From NCBI GenBank assembly GCA_024742285.1, contig JANSYR010000004.1, positions 62,001 through 126,000 on the forward strand: a stretch of DNA of 64,000 bases, written 5' to 3'. The notes below the pieces were generated by a model. It did not search any database, was not told the origin of the DNA, and saw only the letters and a program-made list of their open reading frames with translations. This stretch comes from a bacterium (GTDB lineage: Bacteria; Myxococcota_A; UBA9160; UBA4427). Position numbers and translations under genes: made by a program. Below, one piece after another: positions 36,031-44,473 of the stretch; the stretch's first letter is position 1, and the number at the start of each line of letters is the position of its first letter.

Positions 36031-37005
36031 CTACTTAGTCGATCCGGAGATGTGCTCACCGCCATCGACGCGAATCAGCTCACCGTTGATCCAGCTCGCC
36101 TCGGCCTGCGAGAGGAGATAGATCACACCGGCGATGTCCTCGGGCGTCGTCAAGCGACCGCCCGGATTGCGCAGCCGCGCCTGGCTCTTGAGCTGGTCGC
36201 TGCCGGGAATCGCCCGGAGCGCCGGCGTGTCCGTGACGCCCGCCTGGATGATGTTGCAGCGAACGCCGTAGGGCGCGAACTCGATCGCGATCGAACGCGC
36301 GAGGGATTCGAGGCTGACCTTCGCGGCGGAGACCGCGGCGTAGCCCTTCCAGGCCACCTCGTTGCCTTCGCTGGTCATGCCGAAGATCCGCGTGTCGGGG
36401 GCGAAGAGGCCCTTCGAGAAGAGCTCCTGGGTCCAGCCCAGCAGACTCGTGCCCATCGCGAGGATGGTCCGCCCGAAGTCCTCTTCGTCGAGATAGGACG
36501 TGTCGGGGTACTTCGGCTGGCTGACCAGCGGGTGGAGTCCGTCCTCACCGGCCTCGAAGAGCTCGTCGGCGATCTCGGTCAGCTTCTCGGCATCGACGCC
36601 GAGGCGCTTCGCCAGCTCGGGGCCCGCCGTGCGCGCGTCGACCTTCTCGGGCGCGATCAGCTTGAGGTTGCCGAAGGCGATCGAATGGAGGAGGACCCGG
36701 ACCTTGCCGTCGGGACCGATCGTCTCCGCGATGGACTCGATCGTCTCGGAGCGCTTGTCGGCGGCGATCGCATCGGCGTTCCAGGTGTGGAACCCGAGCC
36801 CGCGCGCTTCGGCCTCCGCGGCGATCTCGTCGAAGTGGGGCTGGATGTCCTTCATCGCGCCGCGTCGGTCACGATGGACGATCAGCATGTTGAGGCCGCC
36901 GCGCACCAGGCGCTTCGCGGTCGCGAGACCGAAGCCACTCGATCCGCCGAGGATCAGTCCCCACTCGTTGCTCGGGAAGTCTGCTCCGGATTCGTTCGTG
37001 CCCAA
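36031..37005 (-). CDS. fabI: Enoyl-ACP reductase, FabI-like SDR
   Basis: The product is 324 residues, longer than E. coli FabI (262). LILGGSSGFGLATAKRL binds NAD(P)H; LLHSIAFGN is typical FabI. The active site GYAAVSAAKVSLE has Tyr-X6-Lys, the FabI spacing rather than the YXXXK of FabG. An insert of about 60 residues (110-180) sits before the substrate loop. It catalyses the last reduction of each elongation cycle. It is first in the lipid operon; the fabH stop lies beyond a 157-bp gap that might hold an internal promoter. Confidence 0.85.
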   Translation of the reverse strand: MGTNESGADFPSNEWGLILGGSSGFGLATAKRLVRGGLNMLIVHRDRRGAMKDIQPHFDEIAAEAEARGLGFHTWNADAIAADKRSETIESIAETIGPDGKVRVLLHSIAFGNLKLIAPEKVDARTAGPELAKRLGVDAEKLTEIADELFEAGEDGLHPLVSQPKYPDTSYLDEEDFGRTILAMGTSLLGWTQELFSKGLFAPDTRIFGMTSEGNEVAWKGYAAVSAAKVSLESLARSIAIEFAPYGVRCNIIQAGVTDTPALRAIPGSDQLKSQARLRNPGGRLTTPEDIAGVIYLLSQAEASWINGELIRVDGGEHISGSTK

Positions 37006-37451
37006 CTCGATTCCCCTTCAACCCGGACCACCCACGCGGGGGCTCCGGTCGTCCTCTGCGATTTCGTCGGGCTGCGCTCGAGTCGAACGTCCGTCCACTC
37101 CCTTCCCGGTATGGGAGGAGAGGAGAAGACCCGACACCTCGGGACGCAGCTTTCTGGGGGCTAAAACCAACCCACGCGATCCGGTCGACCTGACCGGCCA
37201 CGGCCACGCCGCTGGGGAAGCGACGGGTCGCGGAGGCATGGAGACGGCTTGCTGCGACACGGAATCCGGTCTGAACGAGCCCGGTAAAGGGTCGGTTCCG
37301 ATCGGGATTTCCGAATTCCCGAAGAGTAGCGAGGGATCGCGATCCGAAGTGCAAATGTCTCGCAAAACTTGTGCAGCAAGGCGCTGAGCGGGAATAGTGA
37401 CTCATGGTCAAGCCAGCCGCCAGCGCTCCGCCGGACCGTCGGTTCGGCGAG
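37006..37451. other. Intergenic stretch upstream of the lipid operon, 446 bp
   Basis: This lies between the dinG stop and the fabI start, both on the minus strand, so it should carry the dinG 3' end and the promoter of the fatty-acid operon. Several short open frames here have biased, protein-unlike composition. I see no terminator hairpin with a T-run and cannot place a -35/-10 pair with confidence. Confidence 0.5.
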
Positions 37452-40400
37452 TCAGATCGATTCGGGTCGAAAAACGCCCAACTCGAGGCTTCGAACGATG
37501 TCCGGCAGCGCCCCGACCTCGGCCGACTCCAGTGCGACCCCTTCGGGGAAGGCGTCCGACAGGCGGCGGAAGTAGGGACGGTCCCGACGCGCGTCGACGA
37601 TCACCACCAGGCCGCGATCGGTCTCGCTCCGGATCAGGCGGCCCGCCATCTGCTTGAGGTGCAGGAGCATCCGCCCGAGGGCAGCGCGGCGGAACGGATC
37701 CTCGCCCATCGCCCGAAGCCGGTCATCCCGGCGCCGACGAAGCTCCGTCGGCACGTCGAAGGGGAGCTTCTCGATCACGACCGCCTGCAGATCCTCGCCG
37801 CGCACGTCGATGCCCTGCCAGAATCGCCGCGCCCCGAGCAGCACCGCCCCACCCTTCGCCTTGCGGAAACGGTCGACGAGCGCGCCCGGATCGTCGCTCG
37901 CCCGTCGCGGGAGGAGGACCTCGATCCCCTCGCCCTCGAGGAGCTGGCTCAGGCGATCCGCCGTGTCGCGCATGCGCGCGAGGCTCGTGAAGAGGCCGAG
38001 GGTCCGACCGCCCATCGCGCGAGCCAGCGTCGCCAGCGTCTGGGCGGTCTCCTCGACCAGGTCGCCGGCGAGCGCCGGATCGTGCTCGATCGCCACGACC
38101 CGCATCGCCTCGGCGTACGGGAAGGGTGAACCGACCGCGCGGCTCCAGCTCTCCGGCACGTCGTTTCCAGCGAGCCCGACTTCACCGAGGGCGGCGTGAT
38201 CGTCACCGCCGACGAAGAGCGTCGCCGACACCACGGCAAGCCCCTCGAGCTTCTCGAGGAACTCCTCCCGGAACGCCTCACCCGGCGCGACCGGCCGGAG
38301 CACGAGGGACCAGCGATCGTAGGGGCTCTCGAGACCCTCGAAGGCCGCCACATAGTCGTCGTTCTCGGGCGCGAAGGCCACGCGGAGTCCATGGGCGGCG
38401 CCGACCAACGCCTCGACGTGGGCCGTGATCGAGCGCTCCGCTTCTTCCTCGGCGTCGAGATCTCGCTGGGGGCCCGTCGGAAGCCCGTCCCGATCCTCCC
38501 CGGACACGAGCCGCTTGGCCGGACCCGTGCGACTCGCATGGGCGGCGATCGCGTCGAGCCGCCGCGCGGCGGCCTCGGCCACCTGCCCCGCCCCCCGGAA
38601 TCGACGGGCCGCTTCCGCCGAGAGCTCGACGCCCCCGAACGCATCCGCGCCTTCGGCCATCGTCCGCCCGAGCCCGATCAGCTCGAGCATCAGATCGCGC
38701 CGGTTCTGCCGGAGCGAGGCTTCTTCGTTCTTCGATTCGGGCTGCGCCACGAGGCCCGTCGTCGCATACCGTCGCTGGCCGCGCCGAACCGGGGCGCCGA
38801 AGAGCTCGTCGAGCCGCTCGGCCACGTCTTCCGGACGCACGCGGATGGCGTAGACCTCCTCCGCGACCCCGCCGACCTCGTGCCCCTCGTCCATCACCAC
38901 GTGCGCGAAGGCGGGGTAGTCCGGCGGCCAACGGAGCAGCAGATCGTGGTTCGCGACGACGAGGTGGGCCTTCGCCAGGGAGCGCCGATGTCGGCCGAAG
39001 GGACAGCGACGCTCGTGGGCGCACTGCTCCCGGGAGCACTGGTCCGATCGAACGGCCACGCTCGCGCGCAGCAGCTCGCGCAAGCGCGGATGCCTTCGCA
39101 GGAGCGCCGCGGGCAACGTGCCGATCTCGCCGTTCGGCCGGATCCGCGCGCACGCCTCGAGGAGCGCGTAGTCCTCGCGGAGATCGTCGAGGAGCGCCGG
39201 GTCCGAGGCCTCGCCGAGCGCGGCGCTCAAGCGCCGCTCGCAGACGTAGTTCGCGCGGCCCTTGATCGAGAGCGCACGCAGGGACGGGTGGCCCAGGAAG
39301 CGCGCCGCGGCGGCGATGTCCTTCCGTAGGAGCTGGTCCTGGAGGAGCTTCGTCCGCGTCGAGAGGACGACCGGCTCCTTGGCGCCGGCCGCAGCCCGCG
39401 CGATCGCGAACGGAATCGCGACCGCGAGATAGGCGAGCGACTTCCCGACCCCTGTCCCACCCTCGAGCTTCGCGATTCCACCGTCGGCGAACACGTGGAA
39501 GAACTCGCGAGCGAGGGTCAGCTGCTCTTCCCGCACGCGGTAGCCCGGGAAGTGACGCCGCCCGCGCGCCTCGTCCGAGAGCGCCTCGAGGATCGCCTCG
39601 AGCTCGAAGGGCACCGGCACCTCGCCGCTCGCCCCGATCTCCAGGAAGCGCCCGTCGGCCTGCGAGCCGGGGGGCGCGGGCCGGACGCCCGCTGCGTCTT
39701 GCGTTGCACCCGTGGCGAATCGCTCGAAGTCGAACGCCTCTTCGTCGTCGCCGACGACGAAGAGATCGTCGGCCTCGCCGTCGGCGAGCTCGCTCGCGGC
39801 GCCTTCCAGCAGCCCGCGCCACGGGGAGCTCGGGAGATGACGCGCGAGGATCCGTCGCGCCTCGGAATAACGTGCGACACCCAGGATCGCGCCCCGCGCG
39901 AGCCGACCGACGAGGGTGGCGGCATCCAGCGCGTCCTCGAAGGCCCGATGACGCTCCTCGCGATCGAGCATCGAGCGCACGAAGGTCTCGAGCCGGAGAT
40001 CCCCCGCGTCGGGATGGGTGAGCGCGAGGATCGCCTGCGTATCCAGGAAGCGTGCGCTGCCGAGACCGGAGTCGACCTCCTTGCGCAGGAAGGCCCGCTC
40101 GAACTCCGCTTGATGAGCCACGAGCGTTCGGCCGGCGAGCGCCTCGCGAACGCGCTCGCGCAGCTGGATCATCCGCGGCGCCGACTCGACGTCGGCGTCC
40201 ACGAGACCGGTCAGTCGACTCACCAGTGGCGGGATCGGCCGCGACGGGCGGACCAGGCTCGCCCCGACGCCGACGGTCGCCTCGTCGGGATCGAGGAGCA
40301 GGAGCCCGATCTCGATGATCTCCGCCGAACGACTCTCGGGCAGCCCCGTCGTCTCGAGATCCACGAACGCGACCGGACCGATCTCGGACAGCCACGACTG

Positions 40401-40460
40401 CAACGCAGCCAGGTCGAGCCCGAGATCCTCCGGATTCCGCCGCTCGATCTCGAAGCTCAT
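37452..40460 (-). CDS. dinG: DnaQ-like exonuclease fused to DinG-type helicase
   Basis: The product is 1,002 residues. The exonuclease domain (about 28-190) has FVDLETTG and HRAFEDALDA, but the ExoII block reads HQAEFERAF where the Asp of NXXFD is expected. The helicase has Walker A GGTGVGKS (about 330), DEGH (about 523) and motif VI QMAGRLIRS. Four Cys between about 400 and 490 (YVCERR, CSREQC, RRCPFG) would hold the 4Fe-4S cluster of XPD/DinG helicases. It unwinds DNA 5' to 3' in repair. Exonuclease activity is uncertain because of the altered motif. Confidence 0.92.
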   Translation of the reverse strand: MSFEIERRNPEDLGLDLAALQSWLSEIGPVAFVDLETTGLPESRSAEIIEIGLLLLDPDEATVGVGASLVRPSRPIPPLVSRLTGLVDADVESAPRMIQLRERVREALAGRTLVAHQAEFERAFLRKEVDSGLGSARFLDTQAILALTHPDAGDLRLETFVRSMLDREERHRAFEDALDAATLVGRLARGAILGVARYSEARRILARHLPSSPWRGLLEGAASELADGEADDLFVVGDDEEAFDFERFATGATQDAAGVRPAPPGSQADGRFLEIGASGEVPVPFELEAILEALSDEARGRRHFPGYRVREEQLTLAREFFHVFADGGIAKLEGGTGVGKSLAYLAVAIPFAIARAAAGAKEPVVLSTRTKLLQDQLLRKDIAAAARFLGHPSLRALSIKGRANYVCERRLSAALGEASDPALLDDLREDYALLEACARIRPNGEIGTLPAALLRRHPRLRELLRASVAVRSDQCSREQCAHERRCPFGRHRRSLAKAHLVVANHDLLLRWPPDYPAFAHVVMDEGHEVGGVAEEVYAIRVRPEDVAERLDELFGAPVRRGQRRYATTGLVAQPESKNEEASLRQNRRDLMLELIGLGRTMAEGADAFGGVELSAEAARRFRGAGQVAEAAARRLDAIAAHASRTGPAKRLVSGEDRDGLPTGPQRDLDAEEEAERSITAHVEALVGAAHGLRVAFAPENDDYVAAFEGLESPYDRWSLVLRPVAPGEAFREEFLEKLEGLAVVSATLFVGGDDHAALGEVGLAGNDVPESWSRAVGSPFPYAEAMRVVAIEHDPALAGDLVEETAQTLATLARAMGGRTLGLFTSLARMRDTADRLSQLLEGEGIEVLLPRRASDDPGALVDRFRKAKGGAVLLGARRFWQGIDVRGEDLQAVVIEKLPFDVPTELRRRRDDRLRAMGEDPFRRAALGRMLLHLKQMAGRLIRSETDRGLVVIVDARRDRPYFRRLSDAFPEGVALESAEVGALPDIVRSLELGVFRPESI

Positions 40461-40537
40461 TCCCTCACCCGGCCTGGCGTCGATCGGAGACCGTTCGAAG
40501 CCAAGGCGCCCGCTCTAACTGGACGTCGCCATAGGGG

Positions 40538-40560
40538 CAAGGCGCGACGAACGCGCCTTG
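40538..40560 (-). terminator. Hairpin between dinG and the ThDP-enzyme gene
   Basis: Perfect 9-bp arms CAAGGCGCG/CGCGCCTTG around loop ACGAA lie 12 bp past the ThDP-gene stop on the minus strand. No T-run follows, so termination would be weak or assisted. Confidence 0.45.
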
Positions 40561-40571
40561 GCGCCCCCCGG

Positions 40572-42227
40572 CTAGACATAGATCCCGCCGGCGTACTCGC
40601 GGTCCTGACGGATCTCGACGTTGATCAGAGCGGGCAGTCCCGAAGCCGCGGCGCGTTCGAGCGCGGGCCGCAGCTGATCCGGCTCGGTCACGTACTCCCC
40701 GTGACCGCCCAGGGCTTCGACGACCTTGTCGTAGCGCGTGCGGTTCAGCAACACGCCTTCGAGACGATCCCAGCCGTAGATCGCGCCCTGGGGTCGCATC
40801 ATCTGTCCCCAGGCGCCGTCGTTGCCGACGATGCCGATGATCGGGAGGCCGAAGCGGACGGCGGTGTCGTACTCCATCCCGTTGAAGCCGAAGGAGCCAT
40901 CGCCGTACATGATCACGACCGGGCGCTCCGGGTGGGCGAGCTTCGCGGCGAGCGCGAAGGGCATCCCGACGCCGAGCGTCCCGAGCGGCCCGGGATCCAT
41001 CCAGGCGCCTTCGCTCTTGACGGGGATGATCTTCGCGGAGGTCGCGACGATGTCGCCGCCGTCGCCGATCACGATCGGGTCGTTCCCTCCGACGGAAAGG
41101 GTGTCGAGCCAGTCCCGCACCTCACGACACATGCGCTGGGGGTCGATCGGAACCTCGTCGCTGTTCAGCGCGGCCTGGACCTTCGCCTCGGCCTTGTTCT
41201 CGATCTCGCGGAGCTCGTCGCGCCAGCCCGTGAAGTCGAGCTTCGCGCCCTGCGTCTCGATCTCCGCCGAGAGCGCCTCAAACGTGCACGCCAGATTTCC
41301 GACGAGCGGGACGTCGGCCTGGCGGTTCTGACCGATCAGCGTCGCGTCCATGTCGAGCTGGATGATCTTCGTGTCCGCCGGGATCGTCTGGCCGAAGCGC
41401 ATCCGGAAGTCGAGGAGCGTGCCCGCGAGGATGATCAGGTCGATCTTCTGGAGCGCATCGCGTCGCGAGCGGTTCAGGAACTCGGGCGAGTCCGGCGGAA
41501 CCGTGCCGCGACCCATGCCGTTCGTGTAGGTGGGCATGTGCGTGTCGGAAATGAACTGATTCATCGCCTCGGACGCGTACGACCACTTCACGCTCGTCCC
41601 GGCCATCAGCATCGGCCGCTCGGCCTGTGCGAGGAGCTCGACCGCCTTCGTGACCTCGTCCTTGTCGGGGGAGAGACGCGGCGGGTTCGTCCGGATTTTC
41701 GGGATCGTGACCTCTTCCTCGACGCCCCCCATGAAGATGTCCATCGGGATCTCGAGGTAGGCCGGGCCGGGGATGCCGGAGACGGCGTGGCGGATGGCGA
41801 GCTCGATGTATTCCGGGATCCGCTTCGATTCGTAGACCGCGTCGCAGTACTTCGTGATCGGGCGGACGACGCCGAGGTGGTCCATCTCCTGGAGCGAGCC
41901 CCGGCGGAGGTTCTCGAAGGGCCCCTGACCGCCGAAGACCAGGATCGGAGAGTTGGCGCGCCAGGCGTTCGCGATTCCCGTCACGCCGTCGGTCACGCCG
42001 GGGCCGGCCGTGATCGCCGCGACGCCGATCGACCCGGGATTGCAGCGCGCCCAGGAGTCGGCGGCGTGGACTGCGGCCTGCTCGTGCCGCACGTCGACGA
42101 TCTTGATCCCCTCGTCGATGCAGCCGTCGTAGAGGGGCATGATGTGTCCCCCGGAAAGAGTGAAGACGACTTCGACGCCGGCCTCCTTGAGCGCCTTGGC
42201 CGCGAGCTTTCCGCCGTGAAGGGACAT
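40572..42227 (-). CDS. Thiamine-diphosphate-dependent enzyme, acetolactate synthase/2-hydroxyacyl-CoA lyase-like
   Basis: The product is 551 residues from the ATG at 42227. The order is N-terminal Pyr domain (VVFTLSGGHIMPLYDG, and the catalytic Glu in DVRHEQAAVHAAD), central domain, and C-terminal PP domain with GDGSFGFNGMEYDTA ending in GNDGAWGQ, the ThDP/Mg2+ motif. These details resemble the ILVBL/HACL group more than biosynthetic IlvB; no small regulatory subunit is adjacent. The substrate could be a 2-hydroxyacyl-CoA, oxalyl-CoA or pyruvate. It appears to be transcribed alone between two hairpins. Confidence 0.85.
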   Translation of the reverse strand: MSLHGGKLAAKALKEAGVEVVFTLSGGHIMPLYDGCIDEGIKIVDVRHEQAAVHAADSWARCNPGSIGVAAITAGPGVTDGVTGIANAWRANSPILVFGGQGPFENLRRGSLQEMDHLGVVRPITKYCDAVYESKRIPEYIELAIRHAVSGIPGPAYLEIPMDIFMGGVEEEVTIPKIRTNPPRLSPDKDEVTKAVELLAQAERPMLMAGTSVKWSYASEAMNQFISDTHMPTYTNGMGRGTVPPDSPEFLNRSRRDALQKIDLIILAGTLLDFRMRFGQTIPADTKIIQLDMDATLIGQNRQADVPLVGNLACTFEALSAEIETQGAKLDFTGWRDELREIENKAEAKVQAALNSDEVPIDPQRMCREVRDWLDTLSVGGNDPIVIGDGGDIVATSAKIIPVKSEGAWMDPGPLGTLGVGMPFALAAKLAHPERPVVIMYGDGSFGFNGMEYDTAVRFGLPIIGIVGNDGAWGQMMRPQGAIYGWDRLEGVLLNRTRYDKVVEALGGHGEYVTEPDQLRPALERAAASGLPALINVEIRQDREYAGGIYV

Positions 42228-42482
42228 GTTGGGACTCCGACTCGGCCGGGCTTCGTCCACGGAAGCATGGAGAGGACGAGCGCCGAGCGATTGGGAACGG
42301 GTTGCGGGGCGAACGGCCCGCTGCACCCTCGCAGATGGCCGGATCCGCACGATATCACCGGGCCCGAGGCCGGGCCAAGCGAGTGCCGGCGTCCACCGAC
42401 CGTGAAACGCAGGACTCCGGGTTTCGCAATCGGTCGCAGGAACCGCGACCCGCGAGCGTGTCACGCGAGCGGGACCCGAACC

Positions 42483-42520
42483 AAAAGGGCCGGTGGATGC
42501 TTCCGCATCCACCGGCCCTT
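42483..42520 (-). terminator. Rho-independent terminator of pal
   Basis: A perfect 16-bp stem AAGGGCCGGTGGATGC/GCATCCACCGGCCCTT with tetraloop TTCC is followed on the minus strand by TTTTGGTT. It lies 38 bp past the pal stop and is the strongest hairpin I saw in the window. The rest of 42228-42558 (331 bp) shows no gene and should contain the promoter of the ThDP-enzyme gene. Confidence 0.9.
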
Positions 42521-42558
42521 CGATTCGCAGGCGGCGATCCACGCCGCGCCGGCGTTCC

Positions 42559-43077
42559 CTAGCGAACGACGAACTGCGCGCGGCGGTTCAGCTGCCACGC
42601 GGTCTCGCCGGTGCCGTTCACGGCCGGGCGGGCCTCGCCGTAGCTCACGACGCTCATCTGGCCGTTCGGAACGCCCAGGTTGTAGAGGTAGGAGCGGACC
42701 GCATTCGCGCGGCGCTCGCCGAGGGCGACGTTGTACTCCTCGGATCCACGCTCGTCGCAGTGGCCCTCGATCGTGACCGAGGCGCCGGACTCGCGAAGCG
42801 CGTCCGCCGCGCCCTCGAGGACGTCCGCGAACTCGGGCTTGATCGTCGATTCGTCGAGATCGAAGTAGACCGGCGAGATCGAGATGTTCGCCGCGGAGAT
42901 CGTCGTGTCCTGGACGGGGGCCGGCGGAGGCGGCGCGGGCGCCTCCGTGAACTCGCTGGTGTCCGGCTCTTCCTCGACCGGCGCGTCGTCGGTCGCGCAG
43001 GCGCCCACGAAGGCAACCATGGCCAGGCAGAGGAAGGGGATCAGCCGCTTCTGGGTCGAGGTGGAAATTCGCATCAT
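42559..43077 (-). CDS. pal: Peptidoglycan-associated lipoprotein Pal (OmpA domain)
   Basis: The product is 172 residues from the ATG at 43077; the longer frame upstream is not coding-like. Lipobox VAFVGAC is at about 23-29, then an acidic/Pro-rich linker (about 30-65), then an OmpA-like domain with VYFDLDESTIKPEF, VTIEGHCDERGSEEYNVALG and RRANAVRSYL. The Asp and Arg of EGHCDERG and RRAN bind diaminopimelate. It tethers the outer membrane to peptidoglycan. No tol genes are adjacent, but a strong terminator follows. Confidence 0.93.
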   Translation of the reverse strand: MMRISTSTQKRLIPFLCLAMVAFVGACATDDAPVEEEPDTSEFTEAPAPPPPAPVQDTTISAANISISPVYFDLDESTIKPEFADVLEGAADALRESGASVTIEGHCDERGSEEYNVALGERRANAVRSYLYNLGVPNGQMSVVSYGEARPAVNGTGETAWQLNRRAQFVVR

Positions 43078-43425
43078 GACTCGGTCGTTGCCTCCGCGAC
43101 GAACATCCGCCGACGCCATGCGTCCTAACCGGGGGCGGCTCATCGCTCTTCTATATGCATGTTTGGTCTTCGAGGGCTGGCCTCGAAGCCCGCCAAACGG
43201 CAGCGGGGGGTCCAGGTCCGGAGCAGCCGCGACTCCCTCGAGCGACATCGAAGACGCTCCGGGAACCGCGCTGGTTCCGCCGATTCGGATCACACGGGCG
43301 TCCGAACCGAAGGAGATAATGGGGATTCCCGCGGGCCCGTGCAAGCTTCCGAGTGAGACCCGGCGACCGGCAAACGACCTGCTCGACTCGACTTCCGTGT
43401 GACCCCCGACACGAAGGCGTCGCGC
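43078..43425. other. Intergenic stretch with nested stem-loop, 348 bp
   Basis: This lies between the selenoprotein-candidate gene and pal, both on the minus strand. A two-step stem-loop at 43161-43198 pairs GTTTGG/CCAAAC outside and CTTCGAGG/CCTCGAAG inside with loop GCTGG. An AT-rich ATGCATATAGAAG (minus strand, 43147-43159) follows it about 70-80 bp upstream of pal and could be its -10 region. No gene is recognised. Confidence 0.5.
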
Positions 43426-44028
43426 CTACCAATCGCTCCGGGCGAGCGCTTCCCGGACCGCCTCGGGGTCCAGCCAGAAATGGAAATCTTCGCGCACGTC
43501 CACGAAACGGATCGTGCCGCCCGCGTCCAGCAGGAGCGTGGTGGGGTGGGGGACCCCCTGCTCGATGGCCTCCGGCTCCTGTTTGAGGATCCCGAGTGTG
43601 CTGATCAACTCACTTCTGGGATCGGCGAGGAAGAGGATCCGGTTCGCCAGACCGAGCTCGTCGATGAAGAGCCGGCTGCGTTCGTTGATCTGCGACTCCG
43701 CCATGACCCACACGATCCTCAGGTCCGGCGTCTCCTCGAATGCCTTCCGCAGCTCGACGAGCCGCGCCTTCGTGAAGGGTCACCAGTCGACCGAGCGTTC
43801 GAAGGTCAGTAGGACACGATGCCCCAGGAGGTCTTCCCGGGTGAAGGCCCGGCCCTGGAGATCGTGGAGCGTGAGCGGCGGCAACGTCTGACCGACGGCG
43901 AGCTCGCTCACGAGGTCCGCCCGCACCCGGTTCTCCGGTCCGCGCGCCATGCCCTCCACCGAAGGCAGGAGGAAGTTCAGCACGAGCAGTCCGCCGATCG
44001 CGAGGCTCGCGAGTCCGCGCAGGATCAT
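43426..44028 (-). CDS. Predicted selenoprotein: membrane-anchored redoxin with in-frame UGA (Sec83)
   Basis: Read through one TGA (43780-43782), this is a 200-residue protein from the ATG at 44028. An N-terminal membrane or signal segment (about 6-22) precedes a thioredoxin/AhpC-TSA-like redoxin domain: VGQTLPPLTLHDLQGR, VLLTFERSVDW, then UGA, then PFTKARLVELRKAF. Related redoxins have Cys exactly there (motif DWCPxC), so UGA falls on the catalytic residue. The frame after it continues the fold to the end (IVWVMAES, HPTTLLLDAGGTIRFVDV). A SECIS-like stem-loop follows. Alternatives are a Cys-to-stop mutation or sequencing error. The ATG overlaps the upstream four-TM gene by ATGA. Confidence 0.75.
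43743..43778 (-). promoter_or_regulatory. Candidate bacterial SECIS element
   Basis: Starting one base after the UGA on the minus strand, CCUUC pairs with GAAGG, a 7-nt bulge follows, then CGCGGCUC pairs with GAGCUGCG (one G-U) around loop GUC. The loop G is 22 nt after the UGA, inside the 16-37 nt window known for SelB-binding bacterial SECIS. Read by eye; no folding energy computed. Confidence 0.6.
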
Positions 44029-44465
44029 GCGCTTTCTCCTTCGGGTACCGGTCCGCGGAGACAGCTCTCGGCGACGGTGGGTTTGGTCCAGATCAGAGCG
44101 AGGGCGATCAGCAGGAAGCCCGTGACCTCCCCGCGTAGCGCCTCGCCGGCGAATTCGTAGTAGTCGCCGATGATCCAGGCGACGAGTCGGATCACCGCCA
44201 TCAATACCAGCGCGACGATCGTCATCGTCCCGACCGAGCGCGACGCCCACGGATCCCGTGCGGCCCCGATCAAGCCACCGGACCAGCCGACGAGCGCGCA
44301 GCCGGCGAAGGCGACGAAGTAGTGACCGATGGGACCGGTCGTCACCAGCGGCGTCGAATGCGGTCGCTGATAGAGAAAGAAGGAGAGGATCAGCGCCATC
44401 CCGAACAGGAAGAACGCGATCCCCAGCGATCCCATCAGCACGCGGTAGAGGCGCACACGATTCAT
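44025..44465 (-). CDS. Four-TM membrane protein coupled to the redoxin gene
   Basis: The product is 146 residues with four hydrophobic helices (about 8-32, 45-66, 75-98, 110-127). No family is recognised. Its stop overlaps the start of the redoxin by four bases, so the two are made together, which suggests a membrane partner for a thiol/selenol redox protein. One Cys lies in a membrane helix (AFAGCALVGW) and one in the tail (AESCLRG). It is divergent from thiI (8-bp gap between starts). Confidence 0.8.
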   Translation of the reverse strand: MNRVRLYRVLMGSLGIAFFLFGMALILSFFLYQRPHSTPLVTTGPIGHYFVAFAGCALVGWSGGLIGAARDPWASRSVGTMTIVALVLMAVIRLVAWIIGDYYEFAGEALRGEVTGFLLIALALIWTKPTVAESCLRGPVPEGESA

Positions 44466-44473
44466 CGCCCGGT

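Noticed and set aside
37018-37365. A 115-residue minus-strand gene before fabI
   Set aside because: No recognisable domain, biased composition and no clear ribosome site. The space is better explained as promoter region.
43426-43782. A separate small gene at 43426-43713 and a truncated gene ending at 43782
   Set aside because: Both halves are in the same frame with no other stop between them, and the joined protein makes one complete redoxin. Two genes or a pseudogene explain this less well than Sec readthrough.
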